From positions 145,605 through 209,604 of the forward strand of contig NZ_AOMD01000021.1 of NCBI RefSeq assembly GCF_000336915.1: a stretch of 64,000 nt of DNA, read 5' to 3'. The notes under the pieces were generated by a model. That model did no database searches and was not told the origin of the DNA. It was given only the letters and a program-made list of their open reading frames with translations. The translations under genes were made by a program, and so were the position numbers. Positions 51,398-60,601 of this stretch are shown here, one piece after another. Positions within the stretch are counted from its first letter, which is position 1. Every line of letters begins with the position of its first letter. The DNA comes from Halococcus saccharolyticus DSM 5350 (GTDB lineage Archaea > Halobacteriota > Halobacteria > Halobacteriales > Halococcaceae).

Positions 51398-52819
51398 ATG
51401 ACACGAGCAGACCTGCGGGTGGTTGACGCACGAGTGGTGACGCCGAGCGGAACGCTACCCGGGGGCGTCGCGGCCACGGACGGACGGATCGTCGCAGTGG
51501 GAACCGAGACGAACCTCCCCGACGCCGACCGCGAGATCGACGCCGAGGGGAACTACCTGATTCCGGGGTTCATCGATCCGCACGTCCACTGGGGGCTCTC
51601 GCGCTACGAGTTCGAGGACTACCACGAGGGGCTCGCCCACGACTTCGAGACCGAGACCCGTGGCGCGGTCCACGGCGGTGTCACAACAGTCGTGAACTTC
51701 CTGCTCCAGCGCGAGCCGTACCTCCCCGACATGGACTTCTTCCGTGAGGTCGGTCGCGAGAACTCCTACATCGACTTCGCGTACCACGCGATCGTCCACC
51801 AGGACCACCACGTCGAGGAGATCGAGGGACTGGTCGACGAGGGGATCCGATCGTTCAAGGTGTTCTTCAACTGGTACAAGCACGCGAGTCCCGAACTCGG
51901 TATCGACCACTCCGACGCCGGCCGGGTGTACCAGGTGCTCGATACGGTTTCGGACGTCAATGGAGGTGTAGTGATGTTCCACGCCGAGAACGAGGACCTC
52001 GCCTACGAGCGCCGCCAAGAACTCAAAGAGGAGGGCCGCAACGACCTCGAAGCGTGGACGGAGGCTTCGCCGAACGTCGCCGAGGCGATGCAGATCGAGC
52101 AGATCGGCCGACTCACCGAGTACACCGACTCGCGGGCGTATATCGTTCATATGAGTACCGCCGAGGGCGTCGACGTCTGCGAGCGATTTCAAGATCGGGG
52201 CATCAACCTCCACGCCGAGACCCTGCCTGCCTTCCTCGCCCACACCAACGACGAGGATCTGGGAGTCTGGGGAAAGATCTCGCCGCCCCTCCGGAAAGAA
52301 CGAAGTAAGACGCGGCTTTGGGAGGGGCTCCGAACCGGCGTGGTCGACTACCTCGGCACCGATCACTGTCCTCACAAGATCGAGTTCAAGGAGAAAGACG
52401 AAGGGAAGTACGGCGACATGTGGGACGCGATCCCTGGCGACAACAACGGTATCGAGTACTTCCTGCCGGTGATGATGAGCGAGGGTGTCAACGAAAACCG
52501 GCTCAGTATGGAGCGCGTAGTGGAGGTCTGTGCGGAAAACAACGCCAAGCGATGGGGGCTCTATCCACGGAAGGGCGCGCTCGTCGAGGGTGCTGACGCC
52601 GACATGGTGATCGTCGATCTCGAAAAGCGCCGGACGGTCGACGACGAGTTCTACCACACGATGGAACCCGGCTACTCCACGTTCCACAGCGACGAGCTCA
52701 CCGGCCTGCCGACCCACACCATCGTCGGCGGCGAAGTCGTCGTCGAGGACGACGAACTCCAGGTCGAGCCGGGTGATCGCGAGTACCTCCCCCGAGGAGA
52801 GAACGGTGTTCCGATGTAG
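51398..52819 (+). CDS. Cyclic amidohydrolase (dihydropyrimidinase/hydantoinase/allantoinase family)
   Basis: 473 residues. Binuclear metal site complete: His62 and His64 (DPHVHWG), carboxylated Lys154 (RSFKVFFNWYK), His195 (MFHAEN), His251 (IVHMS) and Asp322 (GTDHCPH). C-terminal PRKGALVEGADADMVIVD is the standard composite-domain strand. It opens cyclic amides such as dihydropyrimidines, hydantoins or allantoin by hydrolysis. It is downstream of the NCS2 permease and belongs functionally to the presumed N-heterocycle pathway. Family members overlap strongly, so the exact substrate stays open. A TATA-like cagttaag lies about 33 nt before the ATG. Confidence 0.9.
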   Translation: MTRADLRVVDARVVTPSGTLPGGVAATDGRIVAVGTETNLPDADREIDAEGNYLIPGFIDPHVHWGLSRYEFEDYHEGLAHDFETETRGAVHGGVTTVVNFLLQREPYLPDMDFFREVGRENSYIDFAYHAIVHQDHHVEEIEGLVDEGIRSFKVFFNWYKHASPELGIDHSDAGRVYQVLDTVSDVNGGVVMFHAENEDLAYERRQELKEEGRNDLEAWTEASPNVAEAMQIEQIGRLTEYTDSRAYIVHMSTAEGVDVCERFQDRGINLHAETLPAFLAHTNDEDLGVWGKISPPLRKERSKTRLWEGLRTGVVDYLGTDHCPHKIEFKEKDEGKYGDMWDAIPGDNNGIEYFLPVMMSEGVNENRLSMERVVEVCAENNAKRWGLYPRKGALVEGADADMVIVDLEKRRTVDDEFYHTMEPGYSTFHSDELTGLPTHTIVGGEVVVEDDELQVEPGDREYLPRGENGVPM

Positions 52820-53249
52820 GGCGTCGAATAGATCTTCAGATAACGTGTGGATAGATATAATTGTCTCATGAACCATATTACTTCTATAAGTACTGGCCAC
52901 AGCTCGAAATCAGAGGTTTTGAACCGGTATACGGGATCGATTCAGCCACAATCTATAGAAACCAACCCATAAATTTGAAACGACTATTTCAAAGTCGGAA
53001 GGGGTGGATGGAGTTGTATATCTATCTGAGGCGATTCCGGCCCAATATTTGGCCAATTTGCTGATCTTATTTCGGTCGGTGGGTTTTAAAATAGATAACC
53101 CGCATTTCTGGTTGGTGAGGACTTCGATGACATTGTTGGTCCGTCCGGAGCAGCAGGCTGGCACCGTCTCCCTCGTCATACGGAGCGATATATAGCGGAC
53201 AACACCCCACATATCAAGCTTGACCACCACGGTTTGCGACGGACCACAC
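52820..53249. other. AT-rich gene-free spacer with promoter of the PhoU-like gene
   Basis: Spacer of 430 bp with much lower GC than the flanks and no credible gene. A TATA-like gatatatag at 53187-53195 lies about 58 nt before the ATG at 53250. Short dyads, for example gggtt...aaccc around 53081-53101, may be regulatory. Confidence 0.5.
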
Positions 53250-54269
53250 ATGGAGACGAGGAAGGTCCAGCTCTCCGGCGGGACCACGTACACCGTCTCG
53301 CTACCGAAGTCGTGGGCGACCGAACACCGAATCGATGCGGGTTCGATCTTGCGTCTCCATCCGAAAGGGAATGGCTCGCTACTCGTCGAGTCCACGGGTG
53401 ATACCAACGGTGATGGTGACGAACGGACCACAACCGTCGACAGCGGTGGTCTCGATCGAGACGGGCTCGCACGGACGCTCCATGCGCTCTACATCGTCGG
53501 CGTCGATCGCATCCGACTCGTCGACGACACCACTCACTCGACCGAACGCCGGAGCACGATCACGCGTCTCGCCGGGCGGTTGAGCGGGCTCGAAGTGCTC
53601 GAAACCACCGAAACCGAGATCACGCTTCGGAGCCTCCTCGATCCGGGGTGCGTTTCGATTCACAAGAGCGTGCTACGATTGAAGCTCATCACGCTCGGAA
53701 TGGCCCGGGATGCGGTGCGAGCGTTCGTGACCGGTGATCGATCGTTGGCAGACACCGTGATCGAGCGCGACGACGAGGCCGACAAACTGTTCGCGATGGT
53801 CACACGGTACTTCCGGCGGTCGCTTTCCAATCTCGCGGTGATCGACAAACTCGATCACTCGCGCGACGAACTCTTCGAGTACTACTACGTCGCCCGCCAG
53901 TTCGAACGGATCGCGGACCACGCCGAGAAGATCGCCCGACTCGCCAACGAGGACGCGCTCGCCGACGACCTCGACGAGACGCTTTCCTCGTACGCTGACC
54001 GCGCACGGACGATCGTCGATCACGCCGCTGACGTCGCGCTCTCGAACGCCCACGTCGGGATGGCGTACGACGCAACCGCCAACCGTGACGCGCTCGTCGA
54101 TGAGATCACCGCGTTCAGTCACGAACTCCACGGTCGCGGCGAACCGGAGGAGATCCATCGAGTGAGCTTGCTGCTCGACAGTACCGAGCGAACCGCGGAG
54201 TACGGAGCCAACGTCGCCGAGATGGCAGTCCAGCGGACCGCCCGTCAGGACGAACTTCCCGACGCGTAG
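53250..54269 (+). CDS. AbrB/PhoU-type phosphate uptake regulator
   Basis: 339 residues from the ATG at 53250 (a TTG upstream is less likely). The N-terminal SpoVT/AbrB-like domain (METRKVQLSGGTTYTVSLPKSWATEHRIDAGSILRLHPKGNGSLLVE, 1-47) is followed by an acidic linker, a middle domain, and a helical PhoU domain from about 140 on (DEADKLFAMVTRYFRRSL, RQFERIADHAEKIARLA). This fusion is the common archaeal PhoU form. It would control phosphate transport or pho genes; no pst transporter lies next to it. Preceded by an AT-rich promoter region. Confidence 0.88.
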   Translation: METRKVQLSGGTTYTVSLPKSWATEHRIDAGSILRLHPKGNGSLLVESTGDTNGDGDERTTTVDSGGLDRDGLARTLHALYIVGVDRIRLVDDTTHSTERRSTITRLAGRLSGLEVLETTETEITLRSLLDPGCVSIHKSVLRLKLITLGMARDAVRAFVTGDRSLADTVIERDDEADKLFAMVTRYFRRSLSNLAVIDKLDHSRDELFEYYYVARQFERIADHAEKIARLANEDALADDLDETLSSYADRARTIVDHAADVALSNAHVGMAYDATANRDALVDEITAFSHELHGRGEPEEIHRVSLLLDSTERTAEYGANVAEMAVQRTARQDELPDA

Positions 54270-54312
54270 TCCGGAGTTCGGGTGTGGCGACTGGGACGCG
54301 ACCGACTAGGGG

Positions 54313-55851
54313 CTACTCCAGTCCGAGCGCGAGACCATCGACCAGCGCCGCGGCCTTCGCATATGGCGAGCGCTCCTCGTTCGTGGGTCGGGGACGCCGT
54401 TTACCGGCGCACCGAAAAGCGCTCTCGACGAACGCGTTGCGGACGTTCCGATTCTCGAACAGCCCGTGAAGATACGTGCCGAGGACGCGATCGGTCGCGG
54501 CGCTTCCCTTACCGATGGGCCGTTCGACGGCCGCGGTGGCGGTGCTCTCACCCATGTGGATTTCGTAGCCTGCGACGGTACCGCTCGCGCCATCGATTGG
54601 GCCGGAGCCGTCGACGTCCCGAGTGACGCGTTCGACGCGCTTCTCGCGGGAGAAGCTGGTTTCGACGGGCAACAGACCGAGTCCCTCGACGATCGATCGA
54701 TCGCCCGTGCCCTCGATGGCGGCGTTCGTGATCTGCTCGCCGAGGATCTGGTAGCCACCACACAGTCCGACGATCGGGCCCGACATCCTGGCGAGTGCCT
54801 CGTCGAACCCAGCCTCTCGAAGCGCCAGCAGATCGTCGACGGTGTTTTTGGTTCCGGGAATCACGACTGCGTCCGCGCTCGCGAGATCGGTATCGAGCGG
54901 CACGTAGGCTACCCTAACGCCCGGTTCGCGCGCCAGCGGTTCGAGGTCGGTGAAGTTCGATATCCGGGGGAGCCGAGGGACTGCGACGGTCACCGCGACC
55001 TCGTCCGCCACGCCGTCGTCGTCGCCCGACACGCGACGCTCGCCAGCCGCCGGCAGCGAGACGCTGTCCTCGGCGGGCAGTCCGGGATCGTCGTACGGGA
55101 GGACGTCGAGCACCGGTATTCCGGTTTTTCGCTCCAGCTCTTCGATCCCCGATTCGAGGATCGAACGATCGCCACGGAACTTGGTGAAGACGACGCCCAT
55201 CACTCGGTCGCGGAGATCGTCGGGCAGGAGTTCGAGTGTACCGTAGGCGCTCGCGAACGCGCCGCCGCGCTCGATGTCCGCGAGCAGCAGGATCGACGCG
55301 TCGGCGAACCGCGCTGTCGCGACGTTCGCGAGGTCGCGGTCGTGGAGGTTGATCTCTGCGATCGAGCCTGCGCCCTCAGCCACGATCACCTCGTACTCGG
55401 CCGCGAGGCGCTCGTGGGCCGCTTCGGCAGCCTCGCGAGCGCGCTCCCAGTGCTCGTCGTAGTACGCTCCGGCGGCGTAGTGACCGACGGCTTCGCCGTC
55501 GATCACGAGTTGACTCTCGGCGTCGCCGCGGGGTTTGAGGAGGACGGGGTTCATGTCGGTCGTCGGCGTGACGCCGGCAGCGCGAGCCTGGACGTACTGC
55601 GAGACACCGATCTCGCCCCAGCCGTCAGTGGACGCTTCGCCGTCCTCAGACGGCCGGCGCTCCGTGCCGGCATCGTCGCCTTCGGCGACACCGTCGGCGG
55701 TCACGACCGCGCGGGCGTTGTTGCTCATGTTCTGGGCCTTGTACGGTGCGACCGCGACGCCCTCGCGCGCGAGGCGACGACAGAGGCCGGTGACCACCGT
55801 ACTCTTGCCGACGTGACTCGCGGTGCCCGCGACGAGGACGGTCGAGGTCAT
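54313..55851 (-). CDS. cbiP: Cobyric acid synthase (CbiP/CobQ)
   Basis: 512 residues. N-terminal dethiobiotin-synthetase-like ATPase fold ([23 protein letters not shown] with Walker [15 protein letters not shown]) and C-terminal glutamine amidotransferase with nucleophile in [11 protein letters not shown] and the His of [10 protein letters not shown]. It amidates four side chains of adenosylcobyrinate a,c-diamide to give adenosylcobyric acid. Two acidic insertions (about 55-78 and 270-285) are halophile additions. Last gene of the nine-gene cobalamin operon, 6 bp after cobO. Confidence 0.93.
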   Translation of the reverse strand: MTSTVLVAGTASHVGKSTVVTGLCRRLAREGVAVAPYKAQNMSNNARAVVTADGVAEGDDAGTERRPSEDGEASTDGWGEIGVSQYVQARAAGVTPTTDMNPVLLKPRGDAESQLVIDGEAVGHYAAGAYYDEHWERAREAAEAAHERLAAEYEVIVAEGAGSIAEINLHDRDLANVATARFADASILLLADIERGGAFASAYGTLELLPDDLRDRVMGVVFTKFRGDRSILESGIEELERKTGIPVLDVLPYDDPGLPAEDSVSLPAAGERRVSGDDDGVADEVAVTVAVPRLPRISNFTDLEPLAREPGVRVAYVPLDTDLASADAVVIPGTKNTVDDLLALREAGFDEALARMSGPIVGLCGGYQILGEQITNAAIEGTGDRSIVEGLGLLPVETSFSREKRVERVTRDVDGSGPIDGASGTVAGYEIHMGESTATAAVERPIGKGSAATDRVLGTYLHGLFENRNVRNAFVESAFRCAGKRRPRPTNEERSPYAKAAALVDGLALGLE

Positions 55852-55857
55852 TGGATC

Positions 55858-56553
55858 TCAGTACTCCGTTCCCTTCCGTGCGCGATGGCCCGCGTCGAAC
55901 GGGTGGGCCTCCTTTCGGACGTTCGTGACGAGGTCCGCACGGTCGGCGATCGCCGGCCGCTCGTGACCGCCCGTCAGAACGAGTTCGAGATCGTCGGGTT
56001 TGTCGTCGACGAGATCGGCGACCGCGTCGGGATCGACGAGATCGCGGTTCGCGGCGTACAGGATCTCATCGAGGATCAGGAGATGCACTCCCTCGTCTGG
56101 CTCGCCGTCGAGCGCGAGCGGCGCGGTCAGGTCGGCTTCGTCCGCTGCGGCGACGAGTTCGCGGGCGCGTTCGAGCGCGCCCTGGGCCCGGGCGGCGTGC
56201 TCGTCGTCGGCCGAGCCGTCGAGCAGGCCGTGCCAGCCGTAGTGGCCCGAGTTCTCGTAAGTGAATCCAGATACGACATCGATCGCGTTGTATTCGCCGC
56301 GGGTGGCCTCGACGCTCGCCGCGCCACCCTTCATGAACTGGAGGAGGTGGACGCGGTAGCCGTGGCCCGCGGCCCGGAATCCCATCCCGAGCGCGGCGGT
56401 GGTCTTCCCCTTCCCGTCGCCCCACCACGCCGAGACCAGGCCGAACTCGTCGGGGGCCGACGGCTCGATCGGCTGCGATTCGGGTGTTTTCCCCTCGCCG
56501 GGGGTTCGACTGTGCTGTGCGTCGCGGTCGGCGTCGGAGCTGTTGTCAGTCAT
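55858..56553 (-). CDS. cobO: Cob(I)yrinic acid a,c-diamide adenosyltransferase (CobO/BtuR/CobA type)
   Basis: 231 residues. After an acidic N-terminal tail of about 35 residues come the P-loop SAWWGDGKGKTTAALGMGFRAAGHG, HLLQFMKGG and LLILDEILYAANRDLVD, all of the CobA/BtuR adenosyltransferase family. It transfers adenosyl from ATP to the corrinoid cobalt. A 57-bp gap separates it from cbiZ upstream, and cbiP follows after 6 bp. Confidence 0.93.
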   Translation of the reverse strand: MTDNSSDADRDAQHSRTPGEGKTPESQPIEPSAPDEFGLVSAWWGDGKGKTTAALGMGFRAAGHGYRVHLLQFMKGGAASVEATRGEYNAIDVVSGFTYENSGHYGWHGLLDGSADDEHAARAQGALERARELVAAADEADLTAPLALDGEPDEGVHLLILDEILYAANRDLVDPDAVADLVDDKPDDLELVLTGGHERPAIADRADLVTNVRKEAHPFDAGHRARKGTEY

Positions 56554-56610
56554 GGCTGTAACGCAGGTCGCGTGCGGTGGTCGGTTCGGCCGGCGTCGAC
56601 TGGCGAGCGA

Positions 56611-57324
56611 TCACGGCGAGAACACCTCGGCTCGTCGGTCGGTGACGACGCCGTACTCGGCGTCGGCCACGCTCGAAGGGATTGCGCGGTGCTCGTATCG
56701 CGACGCGAGGCTCGCACGCACCGCCTCGCGGACGCAGGCGCGCGCTGCGGCCCCGACCGGGGTCGCGCTGCCGGTGAACTGTGCGGGGTCGCCGTCGGGA
56801 TCACAGCCCACGACGACCGCGTCGGTGGTCGTCCCCGGAAAGCCGGTCGCCGCGAGCAGCGTCGCGGCTTTCGCCTCGACGGCGACCGCGAGCAGGTTCG
56901 CAAGTCCGGCGTCGTCGAGCGCCCGCGTCGTCCCGACGACGATGTTGACCGTGCCGACGCCGTCCTCGTCGGCTCGGCCGTCGGTATCGGCGTCCTGGGC
57001 AGGATATGCTAAGGGATTCTGCGGCAGCGCGGCAGGGTTCGACACGCCTGCGGTGGCGTAGGCTACTACCGAGTCGAGCCGTGCGCCGCGGGCGTGTTGC
57101 AGGTCGACGCCGGTGAGCAGCGACGGCCCCGAAAGATCGAACCCAGCCCGGTCGCACCGCTCCGTGACGTAGGTTCCGAGATCCGTTCGGCTCCAGCCCT
57201 CGGGCACCGAGACGTTGTAGGCGGCGTCCGCGCGCTCGAACCCGCCGTCCCAGCCCGTCGAGAGCCACGCGGTGTCCCGCCGCGCGATCTGTAGAACACC
57301 GGCCTCGACGCTCGCCTCAAACAT
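56611..57324 (-). CDS. cbiZ: Adenosylcobinamide amidohydrolase (CbiZ)
   Basis: 237 residues of the CbiZ family: WLSTGWDGGFERADAAYNVSVPEGW near the N-terminus, LTGVDLQHARGARLDSVVAYATAGVSNP, GTVNIVVGTTRALDDAGLANLLAVAVEAKAATLLAATGFPGTTTDAVVVGCD. It cuts the aminopropanol arm from adenosylcobinamide to give adenosylcobyric acid for re-entry into the pathway, so it serves corrinoid salvage. Overlaps the aminotransferase gene by 8 bp. Its presence in a biosynthetic operon shows that synthesis and salvage are coregulated. Confidence 0.92.
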   Translation of the reverse strand: MFEASVEAGVLQIARRDTAWLSTGWDGGFERADAAYNVSVPEGWSRTDLGTYVTERCDRAGFDLSGPSLLTGVDLQHARGARLDSVVAYATAGVSNPAALPQNPLAYPAQDADTDGRADEDGVGTVNIVVGTTRALDDAGLANLLAVAVEAKAATLLAATGFPGTTTDAVVVGCDPDGDPAQFTGSATPVGAAARACVREAVRASLASRYEHRAIPSSVADAEYGVVTDRRAEVFSP

Positions 57325-58336
57325 CCCCGAGTACCTCGATCAGGTGGTCATTCTCGGCAGGGAGCCGCACTGCGACCCGAATGTGTGAGTCGAGACCCCG
57401 AAACGTTCGAGCGTCCCGGAGCGCGAGACCCCGCTCGCGGGCGTATTCGAGGATCCTGTCGACGTCACGATCGCCGACGTCACACAGCAGGAACGGCGCG
57501 TCGGACGGACGAACGTCGAACTGCTCGGAGAGCGCGTCGCGGAGTCGGGGGCGTTCCGTGCGGACCCGTTCCCGAGTTTCCGCGACGAATTCGGTCTGGC
57601 GCAGACAGTACGCCCCGGTCGCCAGCGCGGGCCCGCTCACGTTCCACGGCCGGCGCGCGGCGGCCAACGCTTCGCCATACTCGCCCGTGGTGACTGCGAA
57701 CCCGGACCGAAGCCCCGGCAGCCCGAACAGCTTGGTCAGCGATCGCGCGACTACGACGCCCGGCGTCCCGGCGAGCGACGGCTGGTCGGTGAACCCGAGG
57801 AACGCCTCGTCGACGAGCAGCGGCGTGTCGACGTCGCGACACCGCGCCGCGAACGTATCGAGCGCGGCGGAATCGTACGTCTCGCCGGTCGGGTTGTTCG
57901 GGTTGCAGACGATCGCGAGAGCGTGTTCTGCGAGGTCGGATCGATCGATGTCGAGCACCGCGTCGTGGGGAACGAACGCCGGCTCGCCACCCTGGAGGGG
58001 AACCTCACGGGCGTACTCCCCGAAACTCGGGAACGGGACCAGCACCGAGTCGCCTGGCGAGACGGCGAGATCCACGACCGAGCGAATCGCCGCGAGGCCG
58101 CCAGGCGTCGGGATCACCTCGTCCGGCTGGCAGTCGACGTATTCTGCCGCGGCGTCGCGGTAATCGGCGGGCGGTTCGGACGGATACGATCGAGACTCGG
58201 CGAACGCGTCGCGGTAGACCGCCTCGACTCCCTCGGGCACTCGTGGGTTCGTGTTGGCGCTGAAATCCAGCACATTGGGATCGTCGCTGCTGCCGTGTGG
58301 AGCTCTGTCGACGCCGAGCGCGTTGTCGAGGTTCAC
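57317..58336 (-). CDS. cobD: Aminotransferase-fold L-threonine-O-3-phosphate decarboxylase-like (CobD/CobC)
   Basis: 339 residues starting at a GTG that overlaps the cobY stop (GTGA). Fold-type I PLP features: CNPNNPTGETYDS (144-153), DEAFLGFTD (Asp176) and the Schiff-base Lys202 in ARSLTKLFGLPGLRSG. Histidinol-phosphate aminotransferases look similar, but the location in the cobalamin operon and the SANTNPRVP N-terminus support the CobD-type decarboxylase that makes (R)-1-amino-2-propanol phosphate. Archaeal CobD proteins can be hard to separate from HisC; the operon makes this reading most likely. Confidence 0.87.
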   Translation of the reverse strand: MNLDNALGVDRAPHGSSDDPNVLDFSANTNPRVPEGVEAVYRDAFAESRSYPSEPPADYRDAAAEYVDCQPDEVIPTPGGLAAIRSVVDLAVSPGDSVLVPFPSFGEYAREVPLQGGEPAFVPHDAVLDIDRSDLAEHALAIVCNPNNPTGETYDSAALDTFAARCRDVDTPLLVDEAFLGFTDQPSLAGTPGVVVARSLTKLFGLPGLRSGFAVTTGEYGEALAAARRPWNVSGPALATGAYCLRQTEFVAETRERVRTERPRLRDALSEQFDVRPSDAPFLLCDVGDRDVDRILEYARERGLALRDARTFRGLDSHIRVAVRLPAENDHLIEVLGDV

Positions 58337-58938
58337 GCGAGCGCCTCCGCAACCTGGGCGTCCGCGCGCCGGTTGACGTTGACCGCGAGGCGCTCGTCGT
58401 GGCTCACGAGCGTCGTCTCGGCGTCGCCTGTCCCGACGACGTTGATCCCGGTCGGCGCGACCGTCCGTCCCTCGTGTTCCATCGTCGTGTCGACGCTCAC
58501 GCCGAGCGCGCGCTTGAGCGTGACGGGAACGCAGACCGCGAGCGAGTCGCCCTCGAACGCGTCGATCACGCGATCGACGCTCTCGCCGGTGAGCAATGGG
58601 AGGTCCGCCACGACCGTCAGCACGGGCAGATCGATCGAATCGAGCGCGGCGGCGAGGTCGGTGACGTACCCCTTGCCAGGCGTCTCGACGAACGACTCGA
58701 CGTGCGGCCCGCAGCGTCGAGTCCCGTCCCGAGAGACGTCGGAACGTCCTGGATCGAGACGATCGCGCGTTCGGGGCGCGTTCGACGATCCGACTGCGTG
58801 GATCGCCTCAATCCGGCTGGCGCGGAGCGCGTCGATCACGCGGTCGACCATCGGTCGACCGTCGATATCGTACAGCGGCTTTTCGGTGTCGGCGTCGAGA
58901 CGAGTGCCGCGACCGCCGCACATCACCAGTGCGTCCAC
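58333..58938 (-). CDS. cobY: Adenosylcobinamide-phosphate guanylyltransferase (CobY)
   Basis: 201 residues from the GTG at 58938; the ATG at 58923 falls inside the nucleotide-binding loop, so it is too late. N-terminal ALVMCGGRGTRLDADTEKPLYDIDGRPMVDRVIDAL is the MobA-like nucleotidyltransferase signature, and TVVADLPLLTGESVDRVID carries the metal-binding Asp. This is the archaeal non-orthologous replacement of CobU. It attaches GMP from GTP to adenosylcobinamide phosphate. Overlaps cobS by 16 bp. An acidic/Arg-rich loop (RTRDRLDPGRSDVSRDGTRR) is inserted in the middle. Confidence 0.9.
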   Translation of the reverse strand: MDALVMCGGRGTRLDADTEKPLYDIDGRPMVDRVIDALRASRIEAIHAVGSSNAPRTRDRLDPGRSDVSRDGTRRCGPHVESFVETPGKGYVTDLAAALDSIDLPVLTVVADLPLLTGESVDRVIDAFEGDSLAVCVPVTLKRALGVSVDTTMEHEGRTVAPTGINVVGTGDAETTLVSHDERLAVNVNRRADAQVAEALA

Positions 58939-59669
58939 GCGATCACCCCCGCGTGGAGCGCCGCGACGCGCGCGATCTCGTTGGCTGCGCCGAGAACGTC
59001 GCCGGTGACGCCGCCGAGATTCGATCGCGCCCATCGGAGTACGGCGAGCGCCACGACCCCGGCGGCGAGGAGCGCTACCGCAGCGGGAACTATCGCGGGC
59101 CACGCGAGGAGGGTCGCCGGCAGGGCGAGCAGCCAGACTGGACCCAGCGCTCGCGGGCTGGCGTTCGCTGTGAACCCCGCGCCGAGCCCGTCGTGGGGTG
59201 ACGAGCCGACACAGACCAGGCTCGCCATCCCGGCCTTCGCGCCCACCTCCGCGGCGACGGCGAAGAACGCGGCCTGTGCCGGTAGCGCCGCGATCGCGCT
59301 CCCCGCAGTGACGAGGCCGGCCACGACCAGCGCGACCGCGAGCGCACCCCCGACGCCGAGCGTGGTGTCTTTCATGACCTCGCGCTGCGCGGTCGCGTCG
59401 CCGTGGACCGCGAGCGCGTCGCCGAGGTCCGCCACCCCGTCGACGTGGTTGATCCCCGTCACGGCGTAGACGCCGACGGCGAACGCGATCCCGACCGTCG
59501 CGGGTGGTCCCGGTATCAGGAGCGAGAGACCGACGAGCGCGCCGAGGAGGTATCCGACGAGCGGGAAGGCGATCGGCCGCTCGGCGAACGCCGCCCACGC
59601 GTCGCCGTCGCGCCCAACGGGGAACCGTGAGAGGAAGCCGAGCGCCCCCCGGAGCGCGGTCAGGACCAC
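58923..59669 (-). CDS. cobS: Adenosylcobinamide-GDP ribazoletransferase (CobS)
   Basis: 248 residues from the GTG at 59669, preferred because it begins directly with LTALRGALGFLSRFPVGR, the CobS N-terminus; the open frame upstream runs antisense-like through cbiB. About seven membrane segments. INHVDGVADLGDALAVHGDATAQREVMKDTTLGVGGALA is the signature with the catalytic acidic residues. It joins alpha-ribazole(-phosphate) to adenosylcobinamide-GDP at the membrane. Overlaps cbiB by 10 bp and cobY by 16 bp. Confidence 0.92.
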   Translation of the reverse strand: MVLTALRGALGFLSRFPVGRDGDAWAAFAERPIAFPLVGYLLGALVGLSLLIPGPPATVGIAFAVGVYAVTGINHVDGVADLGDALAVHGDATAQREVMKDTTLGVGGALAVALVVAGLVTAGSAIAALPAQAAFFAVAAEVGAKAGMASLVCVGSSPHDGLGAGFTANASPRALGPVWLLALPATLLAWPAIVPAAVALLAAGVVALAVLRWARSNLGGVTGDVLGAANEIARVAALHAGVIAWTHW

Positions 59670-60562
59670 GCGATCACCCCGCAGAGGACGAACGCGCCAA
59701 GCCCCGCGAGGCCGACGACGCGAACCCCCTCGCGCGCCCGCTCGACGCTCGGTAGATCGGCGTCGGGGTTGAGGACGTACGCGCCGCGCTTTTTGAGCCG
59801 GATATCGAGGGCCGCGGCGAGCGTCGCCATCGGCCAGCCCGAGTTGGGAGAGGTGGGTGCGTGGCTCCACTCGCGGGCACGGGCCAGCGCGCGCGGCGAT
59901 CGGCCGGCGGCCGCGAGCAGCACGGCGCTCGTGCGGGCCGGAAGCCACATCACGAGGTCGTCGAGTCGCGCGCTCGCCCCGCCGACCGGTTTCGAGTGGT
60001 AGCCGAGCATCGAATCGAGCGTGTTGACGGCCTTCACCCACGCCGCGCCCGCCACCCCGACCGCGAGCGAGACGCGCGCGCCAAGCGCGAACGCTAGCAA
60101 GGGTGCGACCAGCCCATCGGCGAGGTTCTCGGCCGCGCTCTCGACCGCCGCGCTCCGGAGCTGGACCGGGGTGAGATCGTCGGTCTTCCGTCCGACGAGC
60201 GCCCGGACCGAGGTTCGTGCGGCTGCCGGGTCGGTCGCGGTCAGATCGATCACGTCCTCCGCGACCGACAGCAATCGTGCTAGGCTCGTCGTGGCGAACA
60301 CCACGAGACCCGCGACCGCGCCGCCGACGATCGGATTCACGGCGACCGCGAGGGCGGCGACGAACCCCGCGACTGCGGCAGCACCGATCGGGAGACCGAG
60401 TGCGATCGTCGCCCCGACGAGCCGCGGGTAAGCCCACGACCGATCGAGCGGTGTGACGGCTCGCCCGAACCACGCGACCGGGTGAATGCGCTGTGGGAAC
60501 TCCTCGAACGCGGTGTCGAGTGCGAGACCGACGGCAAGCGCTCCGACGGCGGCGAGACTCAT
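59660..60562 (-). CDS. cbiB: Adenosylcobinamide-phosphate synthase (CbiB)
   Basis: 300 residues with four to five hydrophobic segments. CbiB signatures: GLALDTAFEEFPQRIHPVAWFGRAVTPLD, DLTATDPAAARTSVRALVGRKTDDLTPVQLRSAAVESAAENLADGLVAPLLAFAL, and WVKAVNTLDSMLGYHS. It attaches the aminopropanol arm (as its phosphate) to cobyric acid. The cobD-like product is its expected substrate maker. A 39-bp gap follows cbiA upstream, and it overlaps cobS by 10 bp. Confidence 0.93.
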   Translation of the reverse strand: MSLAAVGALAVGLALDTAFEEFPQRIHPVAWFGRAVTPLDRSWAYPRLVGATIALGLPIGAAAVAGFVAALAVAVNPIVGGAVAGLVVFATTSLARLLSVAEDVIDLTATDPAAARTSVRALVGRKTDDLTPVQLRSAAVESAAENLADGLVAPLLAFALGARVSLAVGVAGAAWVKAVNTLDSMLGYHSKPVGGASARLDDLVMWLPARTSAVLLAAAGRSPRALARAREWSHAPTSPNSGWPMATLAAALDIRLKKRGAYVLNPDADLPSVERAREGVRVVGLAGLGAFVLCGVIAWS

Positions 60563-60601
60563 CGGTCCCTTCCTCCGGTGATCATCGTCTTCCCCTGGCG
60601 A

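Noticed and set aside
54466..57012. 848-codon plus-strand ORF
   Set aside because: It is antisense to cbiP, cobO and cbiZ, all of which have complete family motifs on the other strand. Long shadow ORFs are expected at this GC content.
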